Positions 7,888-16,869 of a stretch of DNA of 57,811 nucleotides are shown one piece after another (position 1 is the stretch's first letter; the number at the start of each line of letters is the position of its first letter). The translations under genes and the position numbers were made by a program. This DNA is from UBA7703 sp034926785 (GTDB lineage: Bacteria > Bacillota > Clostridia > Christensenellales > CAG-138). Location of the stretch: assembly GCA_034926785.1 (NCBI GenBank), contig JAYFQU010000036.1:1-57811 (forward strand), in the 5' to 3' direction. The notes beneath the pieces are model-generated. The model made no database searches, was not told where the DNA came from, and saw only the letters and a list, made by a program, of their open reading frames with translations.

Positions 7888-9150
7888 TTACCCCCGCGCA
7901 CCGAGCACGTCGCGCTCATATGCCAATACTTCGTTCAGCCACTGGCCGTCCTGCGGAATCCCCCTGCTCTGGCAATACTGCGCCCAGACCGCGCCAAACG
8001 GCAGGGTCTTTCTGTCCTCATAGCGCGCAAATCGCTCCGTCAGCGCGCCGCGCTTCTCCGCACCGCGAATTGCGGCCGCCGGCGCGAGGCAGGCATTCAG
8101 AATCGCCTTTCTCGCATTGCGCATGCCCAGCGCCCAGGCAGCGATGCGGTTGATGGACGCATCAAAATAGTCCAGGCCGATAAACACGCGATTCTCGTAG
8201 CCGTTCCAGACAATCTCGTCCATGATGCGCTGGAGCTCGTCGTCCCAGGTGATGACATGGTCGCTGTCCCAGCGGACGCCGCGGCTGACATGCAAAAGAA
8301 TCTGATCCACAAACTGCAGCACGGCGGAGATCTTTGCGCTGATGACCTCTGTCGGGTGAAAATGTCCCGCGTCCAGCGTATAGAGCTTTTTACGGCTGAT
8401 GGCGTAACCCAGCGAGTATTCATGGCTCGCAACGGTATAGCTCTCAACGCCTAACCCGAAGAGTTTGCTCTCCAAGGAGGCGAGCACCTTGGTTGCATCG
8501 TATGGCGATAAGAATATCTCATCCAGCGAGCGGGTCATCATTTCGCGGCGCACCACCGTATCCGCGCAGGTGTCTTTATAGCCATCCGGCATCCAATAGT
8601 TGACGGTGCAAACCTCTCCCGTTCCGGCGGCGAGCGCAGCGGCGATCTCCAGACAGCGCTTGCCATGCTCTACCCAGAAGCGGCGCTTCGCCTCGTCGTA
8701 ACTGCTCAGGGAGAACTCCCCGTCCATCATCGGGTGCGAAAAAAAGGTCGGGTTAAAGTCCAGTCCGATATGGGTACGCTTCGCCCAGTCCAGCCAACCG
8801 GAAAACTCGTCGATCGTATACGCGTCGCGATCAATCCGCTTGCCGTTCTTTTCGGCGTAGCAGGCGTGGAGATTGAGCTTCGTTTTGCCGGGGATCAGCG
8901 TTCGCGCCTTGTCGATATCCGCACGGAGTTCCTCGGGGGTGCGGGCGCGTCCGGGGTAGCTGCCCGTGGTTTGAATGCCGCCCGTGAGTGTGTCCGAGCC
9001 GTCAAAGCCAATGACATCGTCCCCCTGCCAGCAGTTCATGGAAACGGGGATTACGTCCGCTCTCGCGATAGCCGCCTCGGTATCCACGCCGAATTCGGCA
9101 TAACGCGCCTTGGCCAGTTCATAGGTTTTCTGAATTGTCTGTTTATCCAT
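7888..9150 (-). CDS. rhaA: L-rhamnose isomerase
   Basis: Converts L-rhamnose to L-rhamnulose; a metal-dependent TIM-barrel enzyme. From the ATG at 9150 (AGGAGA upstream) it is 420 aa, against 419 in E. coli. Long identical stretches are recognisable: PVSMNCWQGDDVIGF, GLDFNPTFFSHP, SKLFGLGVESYTV, LDAGHFHPTEVISAKIS, LLHVSRGVRWDSDHV and GLDYFDASINRIAAW. These include the His/Asp/Glu metal-binding positions of the family. It lies second in the operon, after rhaM. Confidence 0.97.
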   Translation of the reverse strand: MDKQTIQKTYELAKARYAEFGVDTEAAIARADVIPVSMNCWQGDDVIGFDGSDTLTGGIQTTGSYPGRARTPEELRADIDKARTLIPGKTKLNLHACYAEKNGKRIDRDAYTIDEFSGWLDWAKRTHIGLDFNPTFFSHPMMDGEFSLSSYDEAKRRFWVEHGKRCLEIAAALAAGTGEVCTVNYWMPDGYKDTCADTVVRREMMTRSLDEIFLSPYDATKVLASLESKLFGLGVESYTVASHEYSLGYAISRKKLYTLDAGHFHPTEVISAKISAVLQFVDQILLHVSRGVRWDSDHVITWDDELQRIMDEIVWNGYENRVFIGLDYFDASINRIAAWALGMRNARKAILNACLAPAAAIRGAEKRGALTERFARYEDRKTLPFGAVWAQYCQSRGIPQDGQWLNEVLAYERDVLGARG

Positions 9151-9215
9151 GGTTTCGGATTCTCCTGTATTACGCTTGCGCATTCCGCGCACCGTGGTTT
9201 TATAAACGCTGTTGA

Positions 9216-9530
9216 CTACCGATGGTAGAACACCTGTCGCATCAGCGGCTGCGCGCCTGTGACGGGATCCAACTCCATGACCATGACGTCCTTCATATAG
9301 GCGTTCCAGCGGTCAACGATCGGGCTCTCCGCCTGCACACGCGCCGCGTGCGCTATGCTCTCGCACTCATAATACCCAAAGAGCTCGTCGCCGACATTCC
9401 AGATCGTATAGTTATGGATGCCCGCCTCATTGAGCACTTCTGTCAGCGCCGGCCAGATTTCGTCGTGCCGTTTGACATACTCCTCGAGCTTTCCGGGCAG
9501 CACGCGCGCCTTCCATGCATATCGTTCCAT
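9216..9530 (-). CDS. rhaM: L-rhamnose mutarotase
   Basis: Small dimeric alpha/beta-barrel enzyme that interconverts rhamnose anomers so that uptake and isomerisation keep pace. Starting at the ATG at 9530 gives 104 aa, exactly the E. coli length. It also places H22 in the motif RHDEIWPAL, matching the catalytic His22 of E. coli RhaM. The ribosome site AAGGAG is 11 nt upstream of this ATG; the upstream GTG (9542) and ATG (9539) would sit almost on top of it. Other family motifs are HNYTIW and the C-terminal QVFYHR. It is the first gene of the operon. Confidence 0.93.
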   Translation of the reverse strand: MERYAWKARVLPGKLEEYVKRHDEIWPALTEVLNEAGIHNYTIWNVGDELFGYYECESIAHAARVQAESPIVDRWNAYMKDVMVMELDPVTGAQPLMRQVFYHR

Positions 9531-9881
9531 CGCGTTCATCACTCCTTGATGCCTCCGCCGCCAGACCCCTCCGATGCATTTGCGCCGTGAGGTTTCATTT
9601 TATGGAAACAAAATCCCAAGCACCAGATATCAAACTATCTTGTGTTAAAATGTTGGCTTGTTGTTGCAGTATCTTGGCTTACGGTGTATTGTTGCGTTTT
9701 GAGCGGTGTTTCATCAACTCAGTCGAAATAGTACGAACATTTCAGCTAATATCGAATTGTTGCAGGATTTTGTCTGGTGCGTTATACTGATTACACACCT
9801 AGTATTACAGATTATCTTGCGTTTGTCACTGATCAATGTTGGCGATTCATATAACTTTCTTGACATGGGAGTGGAATTCAT
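9531..9881. promoter_or_regulatory. Divergent rha promoter region with three TTGTTGC boxes
   Basis: AT-rich 351-nt region between rhaM (minus) and the AraC-type regulator (plus). For the regulator, TTGCAG (9760-9765) and TATACT (9783-9788) are 17 nt apart. For the operon only a -10-like element is seen on the minus strand (TAAAAT, complement of 9597-9602) with no good -35, as expected for an activator-dependent promoter. TTGTTGCAG occurs at 9661-9669 and 9757-9765 and TTGTTGCG at 9689-9696, all in one orientation. They are candidate operators for the AraC-family activator. The third overlaps the regulator's -35 box, which could give autoregulation. Confidence 0.55.
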
Positions 9882-10769
9882 ATGGCAGGGGTGCAACTCA
9901 ACTACGAACTGGATATCGGCCCAAACTCCACCTGGCTCACCGTGACGCCGGGGCAGCAGGTGAAGCGCAGTCTGCCTTATGTGCAGGAGGTCGGCGATTT
10001 TTATGCCCGTGAGCGGTATTATACGCGGCGGGCGGGTCTCCCTTCCTATCTGATCAAATACGTCATTTCCGGTGAAGGTGTTCTGGAGTACAACGACCAG
10101 AGCGAGTCCGTGCGCCCGGGGCAGGCGTTCTGGATTGAATGCCAGAAGCAACAATATTACTATACCAGCCCGGCAAAGAAGGAATGGCATATGCTCTGGG
10201 TCCACTTTTACGGACACGGCTGCACGCGCTATTACGATCTTTTCCTCGCGCAAAATGAGGAGAAGAACGTCGTCACCCTTCCGCCAAACACCGCTGCCCC
10301 CGCTATCCTCCGAGAGTTGATGGAGCTCTATAAACACGGACAGAGCACTCTTGCGGGAGATATTCGCGCCGCGCGGCTGGTGACCGACCTGATGAGCGAC
10401 ATGGCGCTGAGCGCCTGTGCCCTGCCGGAGCATGAGCTTGCCCCCGTCTGCGTGCAGGAGGCGCGCGCCTATCTGTTGGATCACTATGACACGCGCATCA
10501 CGCTGGACGACCTAGCCGAGCGATATTCGATGAACAAGTTCTATTTTCAGAAGCAGTTCAAGCGTTATACCGGCTTCACGCCGAACGAGTATCTGATCTT
10601 TACCCGCCTCAACCGCGCAAAGGAGCTCCTTCGCACCACCAACGACACCATCAACCAGATTGCGTTCGAGGTCGGCATTGAAAACCCCAGCCATTTCATC
10701 AACCTCTTTAAACAGCGCGAGGGCATTACGCCGCACGCATTTCGCCAAAGCTGGTATAAAATGCTATAG
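9882..10769 (+). CDS. AraC-family transcriptional regulator, probable rhamnose operon activator
   Basis: A 295-aa regulator with an N-terminal cupin-like sugar-sensing domain (about residues 20-160; GEGVLEYNDQSESVRPGQAFWI is typical). The C-terminal double helix-turn-helix spans about 195-290 and includes ITLDDLAERYSMNKFYFQKQ and NQIAFEVGIENPSHF. It lies divergent from the rha operon with a shared control region, so it is probably the local RhaR/RhaS-like activator. That role is inferred from position. The ATG at 9882 has GGGAGTGG upstream. A bidirectional terminator follows. Confidence 0.88.
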   Translation: MAGVQLNYELDIGPNSTWLTVTPGQQVKRSLPYVQEVGDFYARERYYTRRAGLPSYLIKYVISGEGVLEYNDQSESVRPGQAFWIECQKQQYYYTSPAKKEWHMLWVHFYGHGCTRYYDLFLAQNEEKNVVTLPPNTAAPAILRELMELYKHGQSTLAGDIRAARLVTDLMSDMALSACALPEHELAPVCVQEARAYLLDHYDTRITLDDLAERYSMNKFYFQKQFKRYTGFTPNEYLIFTRLNRAKELLRTTNDTINQIAFEVGIENPSHFINLFKQREGITPHAFRQSWYKML

Positions 10770-10816
10770 GCGCAGTCGAATTGGACAATCCGGCGGCGCC
10801 AGTGGCCGGAATGCAA

Positions 10817-10859
10817 AAACCCCGTCGAATATGGCGAGCAGCCATCTCCGGCGGGGTTT
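10817..10859. terminator. Bidirectional terminator between convergent regulator and cysK genes
   Basis: AAACCCCGTCG (10817-10827) pairs with CGGCGGGGTTT (10849-10859), with an inner ATGGC/GCCAT hairpin. An A-run on one side and a T-rich stretch (TTTCTTTC) on the other allow termination in both directions. Confidence 0.85.
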
Positions 10860-10885
10860 CTTTCGATCGACAAAAAATCAAGCGG

Positions 10886-11824
10886 CTATGCGAGATCCGC
10901 AAACAGCGCAGTGGAGAGATAGCGCTCCCCCGTATCCGGCAGGATGACGACGATGGTCTTGCCCGCGTTTTCGGGGCGTTTTGCAAGCTCCGCGGCCGCC
11001 CAGGTTGCCGCGCCGCTGGAAATGCCGACGAGCAATCCCTCGTCCCTCACAATTTCGCGACCGACGGCAAACGCATCCTCGTTCCTGACCGTAATGATCT
11101 CGTCATAGACCTGCGTATTGAGAATCGCGGGAACAAACCCCGCCCCTATGCCCTGAATCTTGTGCGGGCCGGAGCGCCCCTCCGAAAGCACCGGCGAGTC
11201 GGCCGGCTCCACGACAACGACCCTCACATTCGGATTCCTGCTTTTGAGATACTCACCCACGCCAGTCACGGTCCCACCCGTGCCTGCACCGGCGACGAAA
11301 ATATCCACCTTGCCATCCGTGTCCTCCCAGATTTCCGGGCCGGTCGTCGCCCTATGGATGGCGGGGTTCGCGGGGTTCGTAAACTGACCGGGAATGAACG
11401 AATTCGGAATTTCGGCCGCGAGCTCCTCCGCCTTCGCGATTGCGCCCTTCATGCCCTTGGCACCTTCGGTCAGCACAATCTCAGCGCCATAAGCCTTCAT
11501 GAGGATGCGGCGTTCAACGCTCATCGTCTCCGGCATAGTCAGGATGATGCGGTAGCCCCGCGCCGCCGCAACGGAGGCAAGGCCGATGCCGGTGTTGCCG
11601 CTCGTAGGTTCAATGATGACGCTGCCCGCTTTGAGCGCGCCGCTTTTTTCCGCGTCGTCAATCATCGCCAGTGCGATGCGATCCTTAACGCTCCCTGCCG
11701 GATTAAAGTATTCCAGCTTTGCGACGATTTTCGCCTTTAGGTTGTTTTTCTTCTCAAAATTGGAAAGCTCCAAAAGCGGGGTCTTTCCGATCAGATCCGT
11801 CAGGCTCCTCGAAATCTTTGCCAT
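10886..11824 (-). CDS. cysK: Cysteine synthase A (O-acetylserine sulfhydrylase)
   Basis: PLP enzyme that makes L-cysteine from O-acetylserine and sulfide in the cytoplasm. The PLP lysine is K47 in NPAGSVKDRIAL. The phosphate and substrate loops are PTSGNTGIGLA and the glycine-rich AGAGTGGTVTGVGEYL; ISSGAATWAA and LPDTGERYLST complete the fold type II pattern. From the ATG at 11824 (AGGAGAG upstream) it is 312 aa, the usual CysK length. It stands alone with its own promoter and is unrelated in function to the flanking rha and copper loci. Confidence 0.95.
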   Translation of the reverse strand: MAKISRSLTDLIGKTPLLELSNFEKKNNLKAKIVAKLEYFNPAGSVKDRIALAMIDDAEKSGALKAGSVIIEPTSGNTGIGLASVAAARGYRIILTMPETMSVERRILMKAYGAEIVLTEGAKGMKGAIAKAEELAAEIPNSFIPGQFTNPANPAIHRATTGPEIWEDTDGKVDIFVAGAGTGGTVTGVGEYLKSRNPNVRVVVVEPADSPVLSEGRSGPHKIQGIGAGFVPAILNTQVYDEIITVRNEDAFAVGREIVRDEGLLVGISSGAATWAAAELAKRPENAGKTIVVILPDTGERYLSTALFADLA

Positions 11825-11876
11825 ATTCTCTCCTGCTTTCTTTTGCATATATGTTTTATATGTTTTACTTGTGTAT

Positions 11877-11905
11877 AGAATACTACCAAGCCTAGGCATT
11901 GTCAA
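11877..11905 (-). promoter_or_regulatory. cysK promoter
   Basis: On the minus strand TTGACA (complement of 11900-11905) and TATTCT (complement of 11877-11882) are separated by exactly 17 nt, a near-consensus sigma-A promoter about 50 nt before the ATG. The remainder of the 330-nt gap up to 12154 must also hold the promoter of the plus-strand copper gene; only weak candidates (a TATACT near 12027) are seen there. Confidence 0.85.
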
Positions 11906-12154
11906 GCGATTCCTGAAAATCGCGCAAAGCAGCGCCATCGTCGCGCGCATACGGCCGATTTTCATGTTTTCTTACGAACTTTTGCTTCCGCATCGCTTCT
12001 CCATAAATTCTTCACAACCATTGTCTATACTGCCCATATGGCGGCTGGCACGATCGCTTTCCATCGAAACCGCGTGGGGTTAAGGCTACACCGATCCCTT
12101 CTAAACGCGCCCGCCGAATACCATTTTTTCCGAACCGGAAAGGAAATGATCACT

Positions 12155-13645
12155 ATGGATCAAACAGCAATCTTTCACGTCCTCGGCATGACCTGCGCGC
12201 ATTGTGAGGCGCGGGTGAGCAAGGCGGCGCGCGGCGTCCCCGGCGTCCGTCGGGCGAATGCCTCCTTTTCAAAAAAGACACTCGAAGTTGCATACGATCC
12301 CTCCGTTTTGGACGAGCCGGCGCTGACGGAAGCAATCACCAGCGCCGTGGAGGCGGAGGGTTACCGCGTCGCGGGACGGCAAAAGGAAAGCCACCCGGTA
12401 TCCAAGGTAATCCCCGTTGTGCTGTCTCTCATCGGGCTCTATCTGCTGCTTCGCTACACCGTTGGGTTTGACTTCTTTGGCTTTATTCCAAAGATCGACA
12501 GCACAATCTCCCTTTCCGCATTATTCCTCACCGGGCTGCTTACCAGCGTGCATTGCATCGCGATGTGCGGCGGCATTAATCTTTTCCAAAGCGTCAGCGC
12601 CAATGGAACAACCCGGAACAAGCTCAGAAACCCGCTCCTATATAACCTCGGCCGCGTGATTTCCTATACCGTCATCGGCGGTATCGTTGGCGGCATCGGC
12701 TCCGTTCTGTTTTTGAGCGAAGCGGTCAAGGCGGTTCTCCTCGCGCTCGCCGCAATCGGCATGCTGCTGATGGGCCTGAGCATGCTCGGTTGGCTGCCCT
12801 GGTGGCTCACGCCGCGGATGCCGAAATTTCTGGCGCTCCGTATTGGCAAATCGAGCGCGGGTAAAGGGCCGCTGGTGGTCGGCCTGCTGAACGGGCTGAT
12901 GCCCTGCGGGCCGCTGCAGGCGATGCAGCTCTACGCGCTCGCCACCGGCTCCGTGCTCACCGGCGCGCTTTCCATGTTCCTCTTCTCGCTCGGCACGGTT
13001 CCGCTGATGCTTGGGGCAGGGGCGCTCTTCTCTGTTTTAAAAGGGAAGTTTGCCTATGTGATCCAGCGGGTGAGCGCCGTTCTCGTTGTGTTTTTCGCCG
13101 TTGTAATGGCCGCCAACGCCCTTTCCCTTGTCGGGCTCCGCCCCTCGCCCGTTCTGGAAACGCCACCCGCCACGACCGCCACGATACAGAAGGAAGGCGA
13201 TTCCCTGCTCCAGCAGGCGCTGGACAAAGGATATTTACCCGCAACGGTGGAAGGCGGCGTCCAGCGGGTTAAGGCTACACTGAACCCTTCCGTATACCCG
13301 TTCATCATCGTGCAAAAGGGCATCCCGGTGGAATTGACGATCACGGCGGATCAAAATTCGATTACCGGCTGCAACCAGACCGTTGTGTTCCCGTCCTACG
13401 ATGTGAAAAAAGCACTGACACCCGGCGATAATGTGATAAAATTTACACCGGATGAGACAGGTCTGGTCTCGTATACCTGTTGGATGGGCATGCTGGATGG
13501 GCGGATTCTCGTGGTAGACGATCTGGGCGGGACATCCGGCGGCACCGCCTCCGCCAAGGCCTCTCCCGCCGCTCAATCGCCGGCGCCTCAGATCGATGCA
13601 CCGAACCTCGAAGGAACCAGACAGCCGGGCGGATGCTGCGGCTAA
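12155..13645 (+). CDS. HMA / SafE-type membrane / cupredoxin fusion protein (copper handling)
   Basis: About 496 aa in three parts. Residues 1-75 are a heavy-metal-associated domain with GMTCAHC (C14, C17). Residues 85-360 are a six-helix TauE/SafE (UreH/CcoS-like) membrane domain with TSVHCIAMCGG, LLNGLMPCGPLQA and LFSLGTVPLML. The C-terminal extracytoplasmic part is cupredoxin-like, with candidate copper ligands in ITGCNQTVVFPSY and SYTCWMGMLDG, and ends in GGCCG. The ATG at 12155 is favoured because AGGA is correctly spaced; an in-frame ATG at 12146 is too close to it. It probably passes copper between membrane sites; direction and partner are unknown. The copper ATPase follows 11 nt downstream. 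Confidence 0.82.
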   Translation: MDQTAIFHVLGMTCAHCEARVSKAARGVPGVRRANASFSKKTLEVAYDPSVLDEPALTEAITSAVEAEGYRVAGRQKESHPVSKVIPVVLSLIGLYLLLRYTVGFDFFGFIPKIDSTISLSALFLTGLLTSVHCIAMCGGINLFQSVSANGTTRNKLRNPLLYNLGRVISYTVIGGIVGGIGSVLFLSEAVKAVLLALAAIGMLLMGLSMLGWLPWWLTPRMPKFLALRIGKSSAGKGPLVVGLLNGLMPCGPLQAMQLYALATGSVLTGALSMFLFSLGTVPLMLGAGALFSVLKGKFAYVIQRVSAVLVVFFAVVMAANALSLVGLRPSPVLETPPATTATIQKEGDSLLQQALDKGYLPATVEGGVQRVKATLNPSVYPFIIVQKGIPVELTITADQNSITGCNQTVVFPSYDVKKALTPGDNVIKFTPDETGLVSYTCWMGMLDGRILVVDDLGGTSGGTASAKASPAAQSPAPQIDAPNLEGTRQPGGCCG

Positions 13646-13656
13646 AGGAGACAAAT

Positions 13657-16143
13657 ATGACAGAACGATCCTATCAAGTAACCGGCATGACCTGCTCCGC
13701 TTGCTCGGCGCATGTGCAACGCGCCGTCTCCAAGATGGATGGCGTAACCAGCGCGGAGGTAAACCTCGCGACAGAAACGCTTCGCGTGCAGTTTGACGAG
13801 ACCAAGCTGGGGTTTGACGACATGAGAGCGGTGGTGGAAAACGCGGGCTACGGCCTCGTTCCGCCGCAGGTATATAAGCGCGCCGAACTCGGCGTAGAGG
13901 GCATGACATGCGCCAGCTGCTCCGCCGCAGTGGAGCGCGCGCTGCGAAAGCTCGACGGCGTAGCGGAGCCTTCGGTCAATCTCGCAACCAATCGCGCCGC
14001 GTTCTCCTATGATCCCACCAAGGTGAAGCTCACGCAGATTCGGGAAGCCATCACGCGGGCTGGGTACACCCCGCTTGATCTCGCAACCGAGGATACGCGC
14101 GACGCAGAGCAGGAAAAACGCGAAAAGGCGCTCCGCCTGATGCGCGTTCGCCTGATCGTTGCAATCGTGTTTGCGGCACCTATCCTCTATATTGCAATGG
14201 CGCACATGTTTCCAAAGCTTGGCGTTCCGCTTCCCTCGTTCATGAACCCGCATGTATTCCCACTCGTGTTCGCGCTTGTGCAGCTGATATTGACCATCCC
14301 CGTGATGATTGCGGGCGGACGCTTTTTCCGCGTGGGATTGAAAACGCTTCTCAAAGGTTCTCCGAACATGGATACGCTGGTTGCCATCGGCACCGGGAGC
14401 GCATTCCTTTATGGCGTATACGCAACAACCCTGATCTATCTGGGCGATTTCGGCTTTGCGCAGCACCTCTATTTTGAGTCCGCCGCGGTGGTCATCACGC
14501 TCGTGATGCTCGGCAAATATCTGGAGGCCGTCAGCAAGAGCAAGACCAGCGAAGCCATTAAGAAACTCATGAACCTCCGGCCGCAGACCGCAACCATCGT
14601 CAAAGACGGTGCGGAGATGGAGGTTTCACTGGACGAGGTCTCCGTCGGCGATGTCGTTCTGGTTCGCCCCGGCGCGGCAATCCCCGTGGACGGCACCGTG
14701 CTCGACGGCGCTTCCAGCGTAGACGAAAGCATGCTGACCGGCGAATCTTTGCCCGTTGAAAAGCAGCCCGGCTCCGCAGTAACCGGCGGCAGCATCAACG
14801 GCGAAGGTCTGCTTCGCTTCGCCGTCACCCGCGTGGGTGAAGACACGGCGCTCTCCAAAATCATCCATCTGGTTGAAGAAGCCCAGGGGCGAAAAGCGCC
14901 CATTGCCAAGCTCGCAGACATCATCTCCGGCTATTTTGTGCCCGCCGTACTGGGCGTAGCCGTGCTTTCCGCGGTGATCTGGGCGTTGGCCGGCCGGGAT
15001 TTTAACTTCGTGCTCAACATCTTCGTCACCGTTCTCGTGATCGCCTGCCCCTGCGCGCTGGGTCTGGCCACGCCAACCGCCATCATGGTCGGCACGGGCA
15101 AGGGTGCGGAGCTCGGCGTCCTGATCAAGGGCGGCGAGGCGCTGGAGACGACGCACAGCATCAACGCCGTCGTGCTCGACAAAACCGGTACGATCACGCA
15201 GGGCAAACCGGAGCTCACCGACATCGTGCGTTATACGACGGAGGACGAATCAAGCGTCCTTGCGATTGCCGCCTCAGCCGAACGCGGTTCGGAGCATCCC
15301 ATCGCACGGGCGATCGTCGCCGCGGCGCAGGAGCGCGCTCTGGCGCTCGCCGAGCCCGATCAGTTCCGCGCAATCCCCGGGCGAGGCATCGAAGCGACGG
15401 TCAACGGCCGCCGCGTGCTCGCCGGCAGCGCAAAACTGCTTGCAGAGAATCACGTGGATCTTTCGCGTTCCGTCGGCGACGCGGTTGCGCTCTCCAGCGC
15501 GGGCAAAACACTGATGTATATCGCCATCGACAACGCCCTCTATTCGCTGATGGCGGCTGCGGATGCGGTGAAGCCCACAAGTCGCCGCGCCATCGAACAA
15601 CTCAAATCGCTCGGTCTTGAGGTCTACATGCTCACGGGCGACAACGCCGCTACCGCAAAGGCGGTTGCCGAGAGCGTCGGCATTGATCATGTTCTCTCGG
15701 ATGTCCTGCCGGACGGCAAGGCCACCGAGGTGCAAAAGCTGCAATCGCAGGGCAAGCGCGTCGCCATGGTTGGCGACGGCATCAACGACGCCCCTGCACT
15801 CGTGCAGGCGGATGTCGGCATGGCGATCGGCACCGGTACGGATGTCGCCGTTGAATCTGCGGATGTCGTGCTCATGCGCGGAGATCTCTCCGCCGTCAGC
15901 GCCGCGGTTGCGCTCAGCCGCGCGACCATTCGCAACATCCGTCAGAATCTCTTTTGGGCATTCGCCTACAACGTCGTCGGCATCCCCTTTGCCGCGGGCG
16001 TGTTCTATGCCTTCGGCGGCCCGCTGCTGACCCCGGTCTTCGCAGGCGCCGCGATGGCGCTCAGCTCCGTTTCAGTCGTGACCAACGCACTCCGGCTAAA
16101 ACGGTTTCATCTGAAGGATAAAGCACAAGAAAGGCTTGGTTGA
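13657..16143 (+). CDS. copA: Copper-translocating P1B-type ATPase
   Basis: An 828-aa heavy-metal ATPase that exports Cu(I) across the membrane. It has two N-terminal HMA domains (GMTCSAC with C13/C16 and GMTCASC with C85/C88), then eight membrane helices with the transport motif CPCALGLATPTA. Next come the phosphorylation motif DKTGTIT, SEHPIARAIV in the nucleotide domain, MLTGDNAATA and MVGDGINDAPAL. The ATG at 13657 is set by AAGGAG 6 nt upstream; the frame is open further upstream but overlaps the previous gene. CPC plus paired HMA domains point to copper, not zinc or cadmium. Confidence 0.96.
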   Translation: MTERSYQVTGMTCSACSAHVQRAVSKMDGVTSAEVNLATETLRVQFDETKLGFDDMRAVVENAGYGLVPPQVYKRAELGVEGMTCASCSAAVERALRKLDGVAEPSVNLATNRAAFSYDPTKVKLTQIREAITRAGYTPLDLATEDTRDAEQEKREKALRLMRVRLIVAIVFAAPILYIAMAHMFPKLGVPLPSFMNPHVFPLVFALVQLILTIPVMIAGGRFFRVGLKTLLKGSPNMDTLVAIGTGSAFLYGVYATTLIYLGDFGFAQHLYFESAAVVITLVMLGKYLEAVSKSKTSEAIKKLMNLRPQTATIVKDGAEMEVSLDEVSVGDVVLVRPGAAIPVDGTVLDGASSVDESMLTGESLPVEKQPGSAVTGGSINGEGLLRFAVTRVGEDTALSKIIHLVEEAQGRKAPIAKLADIISGYFVPAVLGVAVLSAVIWALAGRDFNFVLNIFVTVLVIACPCALGLATPTAIMVGTGKGAELGVLIKGGEALETTHSINAVVLDKTGTITQGKPELTDIVRYTTEDESSVLAIAASAERGSEHPIARAIVAAAQERALALAEPDQFRAIPGRGIEATVNGRRVLAGSAKLLAENHVDLSRSVGDAVALSSAGKTLMYIAIDNALYSLMAAADAVKPTSRRAIEQLKSLGLEVYMLTGDNAATAKAVAESVGIDHVLSDVLPDGKATEVQKLQSQGKRVAMVGDGINDAPALVQADVGMAIGTGTDVAVESADVVLMRGDLSAVSAAVALSRATIRNIRQNLFWAFAYNVVGIPFAAGVFYAFGGPLLTPVFAGAAMALSSVSVVTNALRLKRFHLKDKAQERLG

Positions 16144-16144
16144 T

Positions 16145-16801
16145 ATGAAGAAGATCCTCCTGATCGCGCTTGCGCTCACGTTTGCCGCAATTTTGCTCAC
16201 AGGCTGCGCGTCAGCCGATGTAATTCTCAAATACAGTCCCGCTTCGCTGGACAAAATCATAGAAAAATATCCGGCCGTCGTGACGGACAATACGCAAAAC
16301 GACCACTATTTCTATCTCTCCGCGGATGGAGAAACCGCGCTGAAAATCAGCAGCGACTTCAGCCTCACGGGCGCGGAGGATCTCGTCATCCAGACCCCGC
16401 TGAAGCCCTTCGTGGACGCGGGGCTTCATCCCGCAGCGCTCGGCGCGGGTTACCGCGCGGATGACACAACGCTTTCCCTTGTCGCCGACTTTGGCGCGGG
16501 GACGGGCGAACAGGATACCGTCACGTCCGCGCTGTTTGAAAGCGTGAAGGCGAATCGCCTTGTCCTGACCTATCATGCGGATCTCGACCACTACGGCATC
16601 CAGCTGCCCGCAGGAAAATTTGAGTGGGCAAAGGATGAATCGACCAATGACAAGGACATCGTCTTTGTGATCGCCGCACAGCCGCTTGCCGATCTTGGGG
16701 TCGATGTGCGGAATATTGAAGGGTGGGTCTTTAAGACCATGAAGGATGACGCGGGCAAGGATCTTGACGTGCTGCTCAAGCCGTATTCCCTCGAATCCTG
16801 A
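16145..16801 (+). CDS. Hypothetical lipoprotein in the copper locus
   Basis: A 218-aa predicted lipoprotein. Residues 1-21 form a signal peptide with lipobox LLTGC (C21). The mature chain has no family I recognise. It is acidic and ends in a FKTMKDDAGKDLDVLLKPYS segment. The ATG at 16145 starts one base after the copA stop codon, so translation is probably coupled. Only H155-type isolated metal-binding residues are visible, with no Met or Cys cluster. A role in extracytoplasmic copper handling is a guess from position. Confidence 0.7.
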   Translation: MKKILLIALALTFAAILLTGCASADVILKYSPASLDKIIEKYPAVVTDNTQNDHYFYLSADGETALKISSDFSLTGAEDLVIQTPLKPFVDAGLHPAALGAGYRADDTTLSLVADFGAGTGEQDTVTSALFESVKANRLVLTYHADLDHYGIQLPAGKFEWAKDESTNDKDIVFVIAAQPLADLGVDVRNIEGWVFKTMKDDAGKDLDVLLKPYSLES

Positions 16802-16814
16802 TTGCGAAGCTGGT

Positions 16815-16852
16815 GCTTTGGGCGTATGCTGAAAAAAAGCAGCGCCCAAAGC
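16815..16852. terminator. Inverted repeat before the response-regulator gene (terminator or operator)
   Basis: GCTTTGGGCG (16815-16824) pairs perfectly with CGCCCAAAGC (16843-16852), with an inner TGCT/AGCA stem around an A-run. Only a weak T-tract follows. It could end the copper transcript or be a binding site; the two-component genes start 18 nt later. Confidence 0.5.
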
Positions 16853-16869
16853 GCGTTTATTGGAGCGGT

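Noticed and set aside
9515..9790. Possible 91-aa small protein between rhaM and the AraC-type gene
   Set aside because: Overlaps rhaM and the candidate operators; no ribosome site and no family.
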